DNA of 64,000 nt from Gigaspora rosea (GCA_003550325.1 QKWP01000069.1:245579-309578), one strand, 5' to 3'; counted from the first letter of the stretch, positions 1-12,638 are shown. A program made the numbers and translations. The notes: generated from the letters alone by a model not told the origin.

Positions 1-198
1 CTAGATTTAGGGTTAGGGTGGGCCGGAATTATGTCTAACCCCGCCGGGGCATTATCATGATAGTGCCCACCAGCATTAAGCTTAATGCCGGGTTAGGGTA
101 CCACTAGATTTAGGGTTAGGGTGGGCCGGAATTATGTCTAACCCCGCCGGGAGCATTATCATGATAGTGCCCACCAGTATTAAGCTTAATGCCGGGCA
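1..198. repeat. Tandem duplication, ~103-bp unit x2, with telomere-like motif
   Basis: Two direct copies begin at 1 and 104. Each starts with CTAGATTTAGGGTTAGGG and ends near AAGCTTAATGCCGGG. The inner part carries CCGCCGGG and CATTATCATGATAGTG, which is locally self-complementary. The first copy is cut by the window edge, so more units may lie upstream. The TTTAGGGTTAGGG run resembles telomere repeats but is too short to call a telomere. Confidence 0.85.
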
Positions 199-429
199 AA
201 ATTAGACTTGTGTAACGTTACACGACATTAGTGGCATGTAACCAAAAATTATTTTTGCAAAAACAATGCACTGGGCCTTTGTGTAACACAAGTCACGTGT
301 ATATATGCAGATCTGCATCAAAAAAGTAAGCGTAATTTTGGGGTACATACAGGAGTATCAAAAAAGTAAGTGCAGGAGTATCAAAAACATAAGATTTGCA
401 CCCCAGGGTATAGGTTAAGTTACCCAAAT

Positions 430-1110
430 AAAATACCTTGTCATGGTCACGTGACCAAAGGCTAATAAAATATTTGCGCATATTTGAAATTATTAAAAAA
501 TTTAAAATGTTTGATAGTGAATAACTATTGATCTAGTGGCCCAATTTGGATAAAACAACTATTTGAGTGTTTGACTCAATGAGACGATTCTAAAGAGTCC
601 AAAATCATCCAAATCTAATTACAAAATGCTAAGATCTTTAAGAATTTTTCACTCAGATGTTTAAATTTAATCAATTCTTAAACATGTAAAGTGAAACAAA
701 TCCTTAACGATCTCAGGAGCGTGTGATTCAATTTTAACGATTTTGGGCTCATTAGAATCGTCACATCGTGACGAACATTTTGGTGGTTGTTTCATCCAAA
801 TCGGACCACTGGATCAAAAGTTATTTGCTGCCAAACCTTTAAGAATTTTTAATAGAATACTTAAATAAACATGAATATGAATATTGGCCAATCAGATTTT
901 ATAATCGATATTTAGTCAAAATTGGTGACTATAACGAGGTTTATTATTAATAAAATAGATAAAAAAACTCAAAATTTTTTGATGATAGTGGTTATAAGTG
1001 TTATGTGACTATAATGAGGTTTTTTACTATATTTTAAGTCTGTCGCACAATATTGGGTGCTTATATAGAGGTGTGACTATATGGGGTGTTACTATAGAGA
1101 GGTCAAACTG
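430..1110 (+). mobile_element. Pogo/mariner-type non-autonomous element (family Z), copy 1
   Basis: The right end reads GAGAGGTCAAACTG followed by TA, typical of a TA-targeting pogo/Tc1 terminus. Internal sequence from about 640 to 1080 matches 49130-49570 in the same orientation, including ATATAGAGGTGTGACTATA. A foldback with arms near 520-650 and 690-830 sits inside it (TTTTGATCCAGTGGTCC type arms). The left terminus is not recognisable, so the start is approximate. No transposase is present. Confidence 0.6.
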
Positions 1111-1480
1111 TATTATAAATATTCTGAAAATTATTTTTTCATTATTATTTTTATTTTTATTAATATCATCAAAAATATTATTATTATTAGAAATATAATC
1201 CAAAGAATAATCTTTACTAATTCTATTATTATTAGTTAATAAAACACTTTGTAGCTTTTTAAGTTGACAACATTAGCTCTTGTTGTAGTGGCTATAATAA
1301 TATGAACAAGAATAATAATATATAACTTGGCTAAATTATTTATATTGTATACATATTTATTGAGTTAAAATTCAAATAACAGTTTTAGATATTAATACCA
1401 CAAAACTAAATATACAAATTAAATATTTTAGCATTGTAATACTCATGTTAACAAACCTGACGATTATAAAAAACTAAATA

Positions 1481-2080
1481 CAAACTATAGGCTTAAAGTT
1501 TTAATAAAATAATATGCAATAACAACAAACATAGCCATAATAAAAATGGCTAACACAGGTCGAAATAAGGCAAATCAGGTTCAAATCGGCATCACAAGAT
1601 CCTGATATGAACCCGATTTGAAACAGATATTTGGCGCAAATAAGATTCCTATAGGATACAATTTGGATTCATATCAGCTCACAAGACATATCGGCAAAAT
1701 GATAGCTTAATAGGTAAATCGATAGAGCTTATCTTTTAGCTCTATTGATTTACCTATTGAGCCATCATTTTGCCGATATGTCTTGTGAGCTGATATGAAT
1801 CCGAATTGTATCCTATAGGTATCTTATTTGCACCAAATATCTGTTTCAAATCGGGTTCATAACAGGATCTTGTGATGCCGATTTGAAACCTGAATTTCCT
1901 TATTTCGACTGTGTAAGTATAAACAATTAACTTAAAGTTTAAATACAATAATGCATATTAATAACAAACACAGCTATTAAAAATGACTAAGTGTATAAAA
2001 TTTTTATTAAGAAAATTTGTATTAATAACAAAATACTATAAAATAGCTAAGTACAAACTATGGGCTTAATGTTTTAATAA
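1481..2080. repeat. Three imperfect copies of an AT-rich unit, split by a MITE
   Basis: ACAAACTATAGGCTTAAAG at 1481 and ACAAACTATGGGCTTAATG at 2052 are copies. A middle copy (1917-1992) shares the AATAACAAACACAGCTATTA stretch with 1520-1550. The Harbinger-type MITE at 1554-1913 lies between the copies. Confidence 0.5.
1554..1913. mobile_element. Palindromic MITE, PIF/Harbinger-like (TAA target site)
   Basis: The two halves (1554-1733 and 1736-1913) are near-perfect inverted copies. Termini are CACAGGTCGAAATAAGG and its complement ending in TTCGACTGTG. TAA flanks both sides (1551-1553 and 1914-1916), matching the 3-bp duplication of Harbinger elements. It is 360 bp long with no coding capacity, and the transcript would fold into a long hairpin. 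Confidence 0.8.
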
Positions 2081-3449
2081 TACCATATATTTCTGAAAAT
2101 AAGCTACCTTTTTTTGGCCAATTTTAAGCCCAAAAAATCAAAGATGGCTTATTTTTGGGTTATACAGGTTTTAGGAAATTTATACTAAATATTGGGGTAG
2201 CTTATTATCTGGTATTATTTTTCAAAAAAAATTTTAAGTGCAATTTCACATAATTTATGATTTGTTGCATGCACTTTATGAGTTTAACATTGTTACCTGT
2301 CAAAATTTTACTGGTATTGTACAGTAAAAAAAAATCGAAGATTTATATACAATAGTTGTTGAACATATCAGTAGACCGGTGTAACATGTCAGCTCGACCA
2401 ATCATGATCGAGGATTATCAAAAAAATTTTACGCGAAAATTTATTACAAAGCAAATTTTCACAAAAACGGCCTTTTTAACCAGCTTTGTATTTATAATTA
2501 AGTATGTAGAAAATTACGAAATTCATGTATTTAATTATAAGCCAAAAGTATATTTAAAAGGCCATTTTTTTGAAAATTAGCTTCTGAATTTATCCTTGAT
2601 AGTTACCAACCCATTTCTCAATGCCCAACCCATCCTAAAACACCTGAAAATTTTAGCAAACAATAAAAGTACTTCTTTTTACAGCTTAGCATAGCTCTTT
2701 TATTAAGTTTTATTAGTTTTTTAACTTGTCTAAGCATCAAAAAGGCTCTTTTGTTAGTTGTAACAAGTACTTCTTTTGTTAGTTTTTTAATGTTACTTAG
2801 GAGCAAATTTTTGTGTAATAGTTTATTGAAAAAAGACCCAATTACGCTGATTCGCTGATATGAATTACAGTATATAAATATTTATGTCATGTGTCAAATT
2901 GATGGCCTTTTTGAGTTATAAATAAAAGTTGGCTAATCTGATTAATACTAAATTGAGGGGAGCATGTACTAAAATTTAAGTTTTTATATGTAGTACATTA
3001 TAGTTTTTTTAATGCATGTATTATTTCAATATTTTATTCGTGAGAATAATTTATTTTTGTATGAGAATTGTTTGCATAAAAATTTTTTGGTCAATTTTAT
3101 TAAAGCGACAAAAGTATTTTTTTTTTTGCTGCATTATTTTAAATTAACTTAAAGCCCCATACGTCTAATATAGGCTCTATCCATTTAAAGATTACTACAA
3201 AACACTTACCTCTAATAAATTTGAACACAACCATTTGTTTATTTTCTTAAAGAAGTTATTTATAATGAATACCAGTAAAAAAATTCACACTAGCCAAGTG
3301 CAGTATTAAAAAAAAACTATGTGCCAAACCTAGTGTTACCACCTTTTGTTCTTTTTTTTTAAAAAAAAATTCTTTTAAAAAAACTTAAAAAAAAATTTTT
3401 TTTAAAAACTATTCGATTTTTTTTTGTTTTAAAAAAATTTATCGGGACT

Positions 3450-4848
3450 ATGAACAGGCAAAGAAATTCATATACTATTGAAAAAAAGCATAAAGCAGTA
3501 GAATTAGCTTTTCGTACTTCAAATTCACATGTAGCACAACTCTATTCTCTGGATTTAACAATAGTTGGCCATTGGGTTAAGGCATTATCTTAAGATTCTT
3601 CTCCTTCTTATTCTCAAAAAAATACATAAAGTATTGGTTCTGGATGTTGCACATTTTTTCCTGAAGAAGAGGCCCAACTTTATGAATAGATAATGATGGT
3701 TCACCAAAATAGTTTTATGACCACTTATTCTAATATTAAATTAAAAATAGCTGAAATTCTGGATGTGAGTTTTAAAAAAAATCAAGCTCTCAATACACTG
3801 GCTTAGTCATTTTTTAAAATGTCATGATCTTTCTCTTTGGCATAGAACCAAATTGCACAAAAATTACCGGAAGACCTTGAAAACTAGTTACTTAGTTTTC
3901 AGCGATTTTGTTATTCGCCTTTGTCAAAAAAATGATTATCTTCTCGAAATGATTGCGAACATGGATGAGACTCTGGTTTGGTTTGATATAGCAATTGGCT
4001 TAACCATAAATCCCAAAGGTGCAATAACAGTTCATATTCGAACAACTGGAAATGATAAAATAGATTTACTATAGTCTTGATATGCCTTGCTAATAGTAAA
4101 AGCTACTATCTATTATTATCTTTAAAAGAAAGGTTTGGCCAGCTAATACACCATGACCTCTGGCCAGTGTAGTAGTTTGGTTTCAAGAAAAAGAATAAAT
4201 AGATGAGTCAGGAATGAGTAGATAGATAAAGTATTGGGATAATGCATGATAGGACCATGCAATTCAAGAACAATATTAGTTTTTGATTCCTTTAAAGCTT
4301 ATATTAAAGCTGGGCTAAGGCTAAGTTTCATTCAAGAAATACCAATTTGGCTGTTATTCCTGGGCCTTACTAGTATGTGCCAACCACTTGATATTTGTAT
4401 AAACAAACCTTTTAAGGATCAACTTTGCAAAATATAGCATAAGTAGATAGCATATAGCAGCAATGGTATTACTAAGAAAGGAAACTTGAAGCATGCTGAG
4501 CTGAATATAGTATATATATTGTTGGGATTTGAATGCTTGGAATGAGATTTCGAAGATATTATCATCCAGTCATTCAAGAAATGTAGCATTTCTAATTGCT
4601 TGTCAGGAAATAAAGATCATTTGATCTATATCACTAATGATAATGAATCAGATGAAGGTAAAATTGAGGATTTTGACGATGAAGAAGAGTCTAATGAAGA
4701 CAATAAAAATAAAGAATTTGACGAAATTGACGAAGTTGAAGAATCTGACAAAAATGAAAAATCTGACAAAAATGAAGAATCTGACAAAAATAAAGAATCT
4801 AACAAAAATGAAAAATCTAATAAAAATAACGAATCTGATGGTGATTAA
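3450..4848 (+). pseudogene. Pogo/Tigger-type DDE transposase, broken
   Basis: A start at 3450 opens a helix-turn-helix start (KHKAVELAFRTSNSHVAQLY) that stops at 3593. Further similarity continues in shifted frames: an IGSG..FFPEEEAQLYE-like piece (~3630-3690), then IKLKIAEILD (~3740). The catalytic region holds NMDETLVWFD (first Asp, about 3957-3990), LVFDSF (second Asp, ~4270) and GLTSMCQPLDICINKPFKD (third Asp, ~4360-4425). The last 80 codons are acidic with repeats of SDKNEE/SNKNEK type, ending at 4848. Family proteins are about 450-550 residues, so the length fits but stops and frameshifts kill it. It lies inside terminal inverted repeats and is the element's own transposase. Confidence 0.85.
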
Positions 4849-5117
4849 TCTGAATATAGAGTTAGCAAGTGGCCAGAATGCTTTGTCCTTATTGAAAAAA
4901 GAAAAAACTAACACTTTGTATAAGTAAGAGTTGTCATTTAAAAAAGCATATTTTAGAGAGTAAGAATTAATTCAATATAATAGTTACAATAATGCGATAA
5001 AGTGTAATAAAATCTAATTTTACTAGTCATGCATCTTTTTAGTTATACAATAGATAAATTTCAAACTTTATTACATTTTAATTACAAAAAAAAATTTATT
5101 AATCCAATTTTTTATTT

Positions 5118-5122
<5 letters not shown>

Positions 5123-5147
<25 letters not shown>
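5123..5147. repeat. Microsatellite (TGAT)n
   Basis: About six TGAT units inside the non-coding right part of the pogo element. Confidence 0.9.
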
Positions 5148-5148
<1 letters not shown>

Positions 5149-6782
5149 TATTAATTATCTTCTTATTTTTAAGATATCATATGAATAACTATATACTATT
5201 ATCAAAGATTTTATAGGTGTATTCAATATTATCTTTGTATTTTCGTAATGAATAGACAAAGATCTGCAAAAATGATAGTACATTTGACCTTCATTAGTTC
5301 ATTTGAATAATATTATTTGTTGCGATTTACATAGTGGTTAAAAGATTTATACGATGCATATATTGGAGATTTAGAATTTGCAATATCGAAAATTTCTGTT
5401 TGAAATAATTATCAAGTAAGTTATTTAATATTTTTGTAACATAATGCTATACAAGAGCTAGACTTGAAAATTTATTCTGTATTTAGTGTAGAACAATTTT
5501 TTTAAAAAACCAAGAGCTATTATTTATTTTAATCACATACGTATTAAAACCTGTTTAATAAAAATTAAAGTTTGTTACATACCAGATTAACTTGTAATTA
5601 TTTAAATACTATAATATGAAAATTTAAATCTATCGATATATTCACTTACGAGTTTTAATTTGGCAGTATCTATTAATGCAATAAACTATGTAATTACTGT
5701 TATTTTATTTTTATTTTTTTTAAAAAAAAGGTGATGACTCAAAGTATCAAATACATATTAGATGATATATATACTGGTATATTTTCTTAAATGAGGAATC
5801 CTCTATATTTATGAAACTTGTAAGTTATAGCAGAATAATTATTTTGTAACATTTTTAAAAATTAATACTTAATACATAGGTTTTACTTTAGTGCTTATTT
5901 AAAAATAAAATCAGCCTTATAAATATAGAATTAAAATAATAAAAGTTTCAAAAATAATTTAGTATTCTACATTCTATTGACTTGCCCAATCAGATCTATT
6001 AGCTTTAGAAAATTAGCAATTTATATTTAGCATTTATATTTAGCAATTTATATTTAACTTGTGCATGCTTATATATGTTATACAGATTTTAAAATATGAA
6101 GTAGCTTATTTTCAGAATTAAAAATTTTACTATTGTTTTTGGTTCAAAAATATGAGGTAGCTTATTTTTAGGTGAAACAAGTTTTTAGTATTGTTGGCAA
6201 AACCAAGGGGTAGCTTATTTTCGGAGTAGCTTATTTTCAGGAATATATGGTATAATGTGATTTAATAATAAATACAGCTATTGCATTTTATTAAGTAGAT
6301 ATTTGAAAGCAGAGAATATTTGTTAAAATTTTAGACATCTAAATAGATAATTATATTCTTTAAAATCAATTCTAAATCCAGAATCAATTCTTGAAAATTT
6401 AATCATTTGTAGAAATAATTAATTCATATATTCAGAAATGAGAATCAATTCTAATTTGATTAATAATTAAAATGATTATTATAGAATCAACTCTCACCCT
6501 AACCAATAGTCACTTTGTTACTAATTTAATTTAATTTCTGCTATCCTCTGGTTAAAACTAAAAACCACTTAAATTAATATATTCTTCATTAATGAATCTG
6601 AATAAAAATTTATACGAGACACAAGAGTAGGGAATGTGGATGATTGTTATACCAAAAAAATTTGTATAAATAGTCTTTACATAAAGTTGAAGTGGGTTAA
6701 AGCTATAAGATATGCTTAAATTGGGTTAGCATGATCAATGCCCAATGCTATCAAGCCATTAGCAATTAAATATTGAATAGAA

Positions 6783-7085
6783 ATATTGTTATAGCACTAT
6801 AGCACTATAGTGCTACCCTATATAATAAGCAAAATTGGTGTAACAAATCAAAACAATTTTTAACAAAACAAAATAAAATTTCTTTAATATTAGAGTAAGT
6901 GTAAAAATAATAGTTAGAGTTAGATAGTGTTATAGCAAAATTTAGCAAAGAATTTTTTTATTAAAGCCAAAAAAGAAATTTTTTAGACAAAATTTAAAGA
7001 TATATACAAACCTGATCTACATGTTACACCTGATCTTAAATTTAATTGGTTAAAATGCCCTAGCACTACAGTGCTATAGCAATAT
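6783..7085 (-). mobile_element. MITE with ATATTGTTATAGCAC termini and the shared core
   Basis: Termini ATATTGTTATAGCACTATAG and the complement GTGCTATAGCAATAT are inverted. Read on the minus strand the interior has CCAATTAAATTTAAGATCAG followed by GTGTAAC, then TAATAAAAAAATTCTTTGC and TTTTGCTATA. The same ordered blocks occur in elements with other termini at 30813, 37962 and 55889. No coding capacity. Confidence 0.7.
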
Positions 7086-7143
7086 ACAGTAAATTAAAAC
7101 GCATATTGAATATATTAATTATAATTTTTTTTAGGTATATAAT

Positions 7144-7326
7144 TAGGGTTCGGAATGGGCCGGCCCGTTAGCCCGTTGGGCTTTTTTAAAAAGTTAATTT
7201 GGGCCATGTTGTAAAAGTGCCAGTCACATGATAAATTATCATGTGACTAGCTCTATGAGACGTGGCCCAAATTAATTCTCAAAAAAAGCCCAACGGGCCT
7301 AATGGGCTGGCCCATTCCAAACCCTA
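7144..7326. mobile_element. Palindromic hAT-like MITE, 8-bp target duplication
   Basis: Termini TAGGGTTCGGAATGGGCC and the complement of TAGGGTTTGGAATGGGCC are flanked by a perfect 8-bp direct repeat TATATAAT (7136-7143 and 7327-7334). Duplication size and TAGGG start fit the hAT superfamily. Arms are about 75 bp around a GTCACATGAT/ATCATGTGAC centre. 183 bp, non-coding. Confidence 0.85.
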
Positions 7327-7334
7327 TATATAAT

Positions 7335-7789
7335 TAGTGCGTTTTGAATTTTTAAATAAAAAAACTAATAAATTTGGTGCAGTAGATGCCGCGCAATGAA
7401 CATCTTTGTATTTTCAATTTTTTTTGCAAACCCCTAACATATCCTATTATTATAAATATTAGCGTCCGACCTGTGGCTCCACCACGGAATCGTAAAAATT
7501 TCGAGCTTGATCAGGAATCTGTAATTTTCATTAAATATGAGTTAAATGATATTAACAGAATAGTTAAATATAACTCTTACTCTATATCGGGCTACCCTTA
7601 ATTTTCAAAAAGATGACTATCTGGAAAGTACTGTAGTACCACTGCTAACAGGTACATTAGGTTGACACTCTAATATCAATAATATATTTTTTTAATTTTT
7701 GGTAATAAAAAAATTGAAATTATTAACTTCGTTTAATGAATGATCATTAGGTTCATACACGTACTAAGTCAGTATGGATAAAAATTAAT
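7335..7789. other. Unassigned intergenic stretch
   Basis: A 71-codon open frame starts at 7386 but matches nothing I recognise. I see no promoter, splice pattern or repeat that would support a gene. Confidence 0.4.
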
Positions 7790-8930
7790 TGCTTACCTTA
7801 AATACTTCGCCCAATTAAAAAAGATTTCTATTGTGAGCTATTGTAAAATCTGTTATATAGTATGTAATTGTGTTAGTTTTGTATTGGAATTATCACAATT
7901 TTTAACGTGAGATACTTTATAAAACATGCCTTCTATTCTGGTAAACACAGCATATATTTGAGTTAGTTTGCATTAAAATTATCATGATCTCTATTGTGAA
8001 TTATTGTAAAAATTCTGGTAAAAACATACTCATTCCAGCGATATACAGTACGTGGTTAAGGTTGGGTTGAACTCGCAGAAGTTACTGTAACAAAACCTGC
8101 TATATCAGTGATACATAGCGTGTGGTTAAAATTGAGATTTGTATTGCAATTGTAATTTCTATTGTGAGTTACTGTAAAAAATTCTGTTACAAACCTTAGT
8201 AAAAGTTAAGCTTGTATTAGATTTCTATTACATGTTATAAAAAACAAAGTCTTTTTTAATTTTTAACAGCCATTCTATCTTGTTTAGTGCTTCGGAGTGT
8301 GTCGATTATAGATCAGATTTGCATGAGAAGAGCACTTTCCTACGTTTTTCGAATGCAAAATAAGATTTTTAATCATAGAACATAATTAGAAATTTTATCT
8401 TGTATTCACAAAAGTATGAAGATACTCTCTTCATGTATACTCGACGCATCCTGACACACTAAAATAAGGTAGAACGGCCATTAAAAATCAAAAAAAAACT
8501 TTTGCTATACAGAACCTATTTATTATTTTGGTGGCGATAGCACACATGGGAATTATCATGTTTTCTATCATGAACTAATGTAAAAAATTGGTACGAATCT
8601 TGCTCACTATTTCAAAGATCATAATATATAATTAAGTTGAATTAGCTTGCATTGGTATTACTGTAAAAAATTTAATTACAAAACCTACTTGTTATTCCAG
8701 TACACATAGTATGCAGTCAAGATTGAGTTATTCTAGTGATCACAGTATTTGGTAAGGTCAAGTTCGTTTGCATTGGAATAATCATTAATTACTATAAAAA
8801 TTCTATTGCGAAACTTGCTATTCCAGTGAAACACAAAATTCTGTTATAGAAATTGCTTACTAACGTAAAATAATGTAATTTCTATCGCAAAAAAATTCTA
8901 GTAACACATTGTAGTATATAGTTAGGGTTG
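7790..8930 (+). repeat. Degenerate ~110-bp repeat array
   Basis: About eight diverged units share, in order, ATTCTGTTACAAAAC, CTATTCCAGTGATACA, TATGTGGTTAAGGTTGAG, TTTGCATTGGAATTATCA and TTTCTATTGTGAGTTACTG. Complementary-strand arrays of the same unit occur at 12110-12440 and 25660-26190, and a remnant at about 40200-40320. A foldback at 8246-8503 interrupts the array. Confidence 0.75.
8246..8503. mobile_element. Foldback MITE inside the 110-bp array
   Basis: Arms begin AAAGTCTTTTTTAATTTTTA and end in the complement, TAAAAATCAAAAAAAAACTTT. Inner blocks GAAGAGCACTTTCCTACG and AAGATACTCTCTTC also pair. The whole 258 bp is one long imperfect palindrome. No clear target duplication. Confidence 0.65.
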
Positions 8931-9812
8931 TATTGGGACTGTTACAGCTGTTTTCAAAAAGATGTGAAAACGATTTCCATATGCCCATACAGCGAATTGA
9001 AGAATTTGGAAATTCTGCTTAGTAAAAATTAAAAATCGAGAACTATCATTAATTCTCCATGGTACAGTAATTTGCACCTTTCCACGCCTTTTTGAAAACA
9101 GTTGTAAAGATACAGTGAAAATTCTGTTACCGGTTATTATAAAAATCATGTTACAAAACTTATAATCTCGATTTTAAGTTGATGATCAATCCATGACGAC
9201 ATTAATGCAATGATCAAAATGTCGCAATAATTGCAGACATCACGGGAATTTTGTAATACAGCAATAATTACTTATCTTACGTAAATTATGCAAGTTTTTC
9301 CCACATTCAGGTCACATTTTTCAGATACGACCAATCAAAAACGTTAAAGCGCACGAACCCAGATTGAGTTATAAAAAAAAGAGAGAAAGGTTGCATTGGG
9401 ACTGTTACAGCTGTTTTCAAAAAGATGTGGAAAACGATTTCCATATGAATACTGCTTAGTAAAAATTAAAAATCGAGAACTATCGTTAATTCTCCATGGT
9501 ACAGTAATCTGCATCTTACCACGCCGTTTTGAAAACAGTTGTAAGTTACTGTAAAAATTCTGTTACCAGTTATTATAAAAATCATGTTACAAAACTTATT
9601 ATTCTTGACTTTACGTATTGATGATTAATCCATGACGAATTAATGCTAATGATCAAAATGACGCAATAATTGCAGATGATCACGGGAATTTTGTAATAAT
9701 TACTCATCTTACGTAAATTATTCAAGTTTTTCCACATTCAGGTCACATTTTTCCAAATACGACCAATCAAAAACGTTAAAACGCACGAACCCAGAATTGA
9801 GTTATAAAGATT
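8926..9812 (+). repeat. Tandem duplication, unit ~464 bp x2, each with a foldback head
   Basis: Units begin at 8926 and 9390 with TTGGGACTGTTACAGCTG and end near CGCACGAACCCAGA(A)TTGAG. The first ~150 bp of each unit has inverted ends, TTACAGCTGTTTTCAAAAAG and TTTTTGAAAACAGTTGTAA. The second copy lacks part of the foldback loop. A 75-codon open frame on the minus strand (8922-9149) is only the foldback. Confidence 0.85.
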
Positions 9813-10375
9813 GTCCGTGTTGTCACAATTCGAAATTGGATATTAGAAGATTCGAATTTCCCGATTAGTTACCCCATTTGTAGATCGATCTTCTCATAGA
9901 TAACTTCATTTCTATTTTTGTATAATTCATTAAATGTTAGTCAAAATCCGTGATTGACATATAATCACCCCTTTTTTGTAACACGTTAACACGTAGCACT
10001 ATTGCGTGTATAGGGGCGCGGATTATAAACGTTCTCAATAACATGTCAACGTGGCATGACCGAAATGTGTGACAGTTATGACTAATTGATTAATATTGGC
10101 CCATATTAACTAGGGTTAGATTGGAAAGAGTTAGAACCCAAAATTATGAGCAGTATTTTTCCTATTAGAGCTTCATAGGCAAAGCCTTAAAGCAGAAAAA
10201 TTTGTTCTTAATTTTGTCAACCTGTCACACATTACGGAAGCGCATAGGAGATACCATATCGCATGACGATTATTTGATTCATTACCAACTTTCCCTTATT
10301 TTCCTTTTTGTACTAATAAATTATCGCATGAATATGAAATCTACATAAAGTAGTCGATCTTCGAAAAAATCGACT
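9813..10375. other. Unassigned, CpG-containing intergenic DNA
   Basis: No open frame, repeat pair or splice pattern that I can support. Contains scattered short palindromes such as ACACGTTAACACGT. Confidence 0.4.
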
Positions 10376-10490
10376 TTAGTTAGTTGATATAACGATCAAC
10401 TAAATATAATCAACACTTCATAATAATAAGTGCACTTGAAAATAAGAGATAAATCCTCATCAGTGATAAATGGCCGGTGATCTACCGGAT
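10376..10490 (+). repeat. Fragment related to the hAT element at 22993-23865
   Basis: Shares GTTGATATAACGATCAACTA-type sequence and ATGGCCGGTGATCTACCGG, in the same order, with 23330-23510. Confidence 0.5.
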
Positions 10491-10575
10491 AAAAGTGTTA
10501 TTCTTCATTTTGTATGATGTATGACGATATCAGGAATGTATCATGCTTGCATCACGGAGTGCATGGTTTCTTGCC

Positions 10576-10715
10576 ATTTAGATGGCGAGTTCACAAAATC
10601 TTGCGTTTGATTGGACTATGCTGGTGTAATACAGATACTGTTATTCGTGTATGAGCATGCCGATTTGATATTTGCGTTACTGAGATATAATATCGTATGA
10701 TGGAACGAGATACGT
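10576..10715 (+). repeat. Dispersed repeat, partner at 28105-28275
   Basis: TTGCCATTTAGATGG..AAAATCTTGCGTTTGATT.. and the following TACTGTTATT, GATTTGATATT and GTTACT.TGAGATA blocks recur in the same order and orientation at 28105-28275. The family is not identified. Confidence 0.6.
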
Positions 10716-10799
10716 ATGAACTATTCTCTATTGTTATCAACCGACTGCCTTAAGATTTAAATTGCAAATTTCACATAACTTCGCAAACCGCAATAAATT

Positions 10800-11080
10800 A
10801 CAGGAAAGCTATTTTATAGTTGATTAATTCACAGATAAGTTTGTCTCATAGTCTATTATTTCACTGCCATCTGATTTCACAAACAAGTTAATTCTTGTTA
10901 TTGCGCTAGGGATATAAATTTATAATGTTGCAATTTGTAAAAAAAATTGTCGAAACATATTACTTACAAAAGAATTTGTTTGTGGATTAACCGTCTGTAA
11001 AGTAGTCTTGTCTGCAATTGTCTATGACTAAGTTGTCTATAAAGTGGTTGTTAGTGAAATAGTCCTATGCGTTGACGAAG
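10800..11080. repeat. Degenerate short-unit repeat cluster
   Basis: Loose repeats of a GTCTGTAAAGTAGTCTTGTC type and their complements. Similar clusters occur at 33730-33990 and on both sides of 44475-44880. Confidence 0.4.
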
Positions 11081-12109
11081 TTACGCTAGGGCTATTATCG
11101 CGATTTGTGCCTTATATGAAATAGAGTCTTATATGAAAAGATAATAGATATGCATGTGATTGTAAGATACATGTGGGAGTAAATGGTGAATCTCAATTAG
11201 TGATAAGGGCTGACCTCGGAACATCAGCCGGGCGGGTCGGCCCTTGACCCAAATTCCTGCAGGTCTAGCCCGGCCGGTATATAGTTAAATTTTTTCGTCT
11301 GATAGAATTTCATTGTACTGTATAACTTATGATTATGATTATTAGTTAATCACACGAACATTCTCAAGTTAGTGCAAGCAGTCGATAACTATCTATCCAA
11401 CTAAAATCGAATAGTCGACTTTTCTAGTCGATATTTATAAATTCAACTAGTCAACTAGTCAATTAGGAGTTCTGACTGCTCGCTGATTAAAGCACCGATT
11501 AGGCGAGACCAAATTAATTCGGTGGTTTACGTTACATTCCTTTCTCAAAAGTCAAAAGAGGGGGGAAGGGAGAACGGAACATATATAATAAATTTTAAAA
11601 TTTTTTCTCGATCGGAAATTATCGGGCTCCACTCGCTCGTCTTTTATGTTCGTTCATTTTCTCTTCGGAAAGTTTTTAATATTAATTCCACTATTCTCCG
11701 CCCAAAATTACCAAAACTATGCATGTATCTCAAAAATATTTACTAATAGAAATTATGGGTAATGTAAACTACCGAAACGAATTGGTCTCGCCTAACTTAG
11801 ATATGGATAACGTTAGTACATCTAACGTAGCGCCTAACTCAAATTTCGACTTAATGCATTCATGAAGATGGGACTTGATTTTAGTCAGGCGTTACTTTAT
11901 ATAGGGGCTACTTTAGATGCAACAGTACCCTTTGTACCCTGCCCGATCTCATTAACCACGCCCAGCACTCGGATTCCCGTGATAACCTTGATCGATCGCA
12001 TAATCACGTGAGTCACTCGAATTATATTTTCGTTTCACCTTGTTGTTTTCAAATAATTATATATCTCGTCATTTATTTGTACCCCTTTTACACTTCAGAA
12101 ACTACGCCA

Positions 12110-12440
12110 CACATGGTAAGGCTTGTAACCGTAACTCTTGATAGAAACTATAAGAATTCCAACGTGAACTACGTAATTCAACCCTAACCATATCTGATAT
12201 TATTAGAATAGCGAGCAAACTTTGTATGAGAATTTTTAGATAGAAATCAAAATAATTTCGATGCAAACTCAACCTTAAAACGTATTATGTGTCGAGTAGG
12301 TTTGTAACAAAAGATTTTTATAGAAACCATGATAAAAATCATGATAATTCCAACACAACTAACTCTCTTTTCATTGTTACCGAAATGGCACACAAGTCTT
12401 GTATTTTATATATTCGATAAAACTTGGCTAAAAACACTTA
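12110..12440 (-). repeat. Degenerate ~110-bp repeats, reverse orientation
   Basis: About three units complementary to the 7790-8930 array, with AATTCCAACGTGAACTACG, GCAAACTCAACCTTAAAAC and GTTTGTAACAAAAGATTTTT landmarks. Confidence 0.65.
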
Positions 12441-12605
12441 AGTACAGTACCTCCATCAATGGATCCAATAAAATTTGATTGGTTTGTCTGATCAAATGAC
12501 CAATCAGATTCTTTTGTCAAATTTATTATATAAGTAAGAGGGGGGAGGAAAAAAAGGGGGGGTAACTAGTGATGTGCCATTTATATGATACCTGAAAAAT
12601 TTTAG

Positions 12606-12638
12606 CGTACAGTACGTACTGTACGTACTGTACGTATA
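12606..12638. repeat. Short palindromic GTACGTACT repeat
   Basis: Three to four units of TACAGTACG/TACTGTACG that can pair with one another. Confidence 0.7.

Larger units (their letters stand above)
2083..6250 (+). mobile_element. 4.2-kb pogo-like DNA transposon
   Basis: Termini are CCATATATTTCTGAAAATAA on the left and its near complement ending GGAATATATGG on the right, with TA on both outer sides (2081-2082, 6251-6252). The right 150 bp carries four copies of a GTAGCTTATTTT-type motif and the left end two more. This arrangement suggests subterminal transposase-binding sites. The interior holds a broken DDE transposase (3450-4848). The rest (2220-3440 and 4850-6060) is AT-rich with no recognisable gene. 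Confidence 0.75.

Noticed and set aside
1-120. Telomere
   Set aside because: Only two TTAGGG repeats per 103-bp unit, inside a complex tandem repeat, and in no terminal array.
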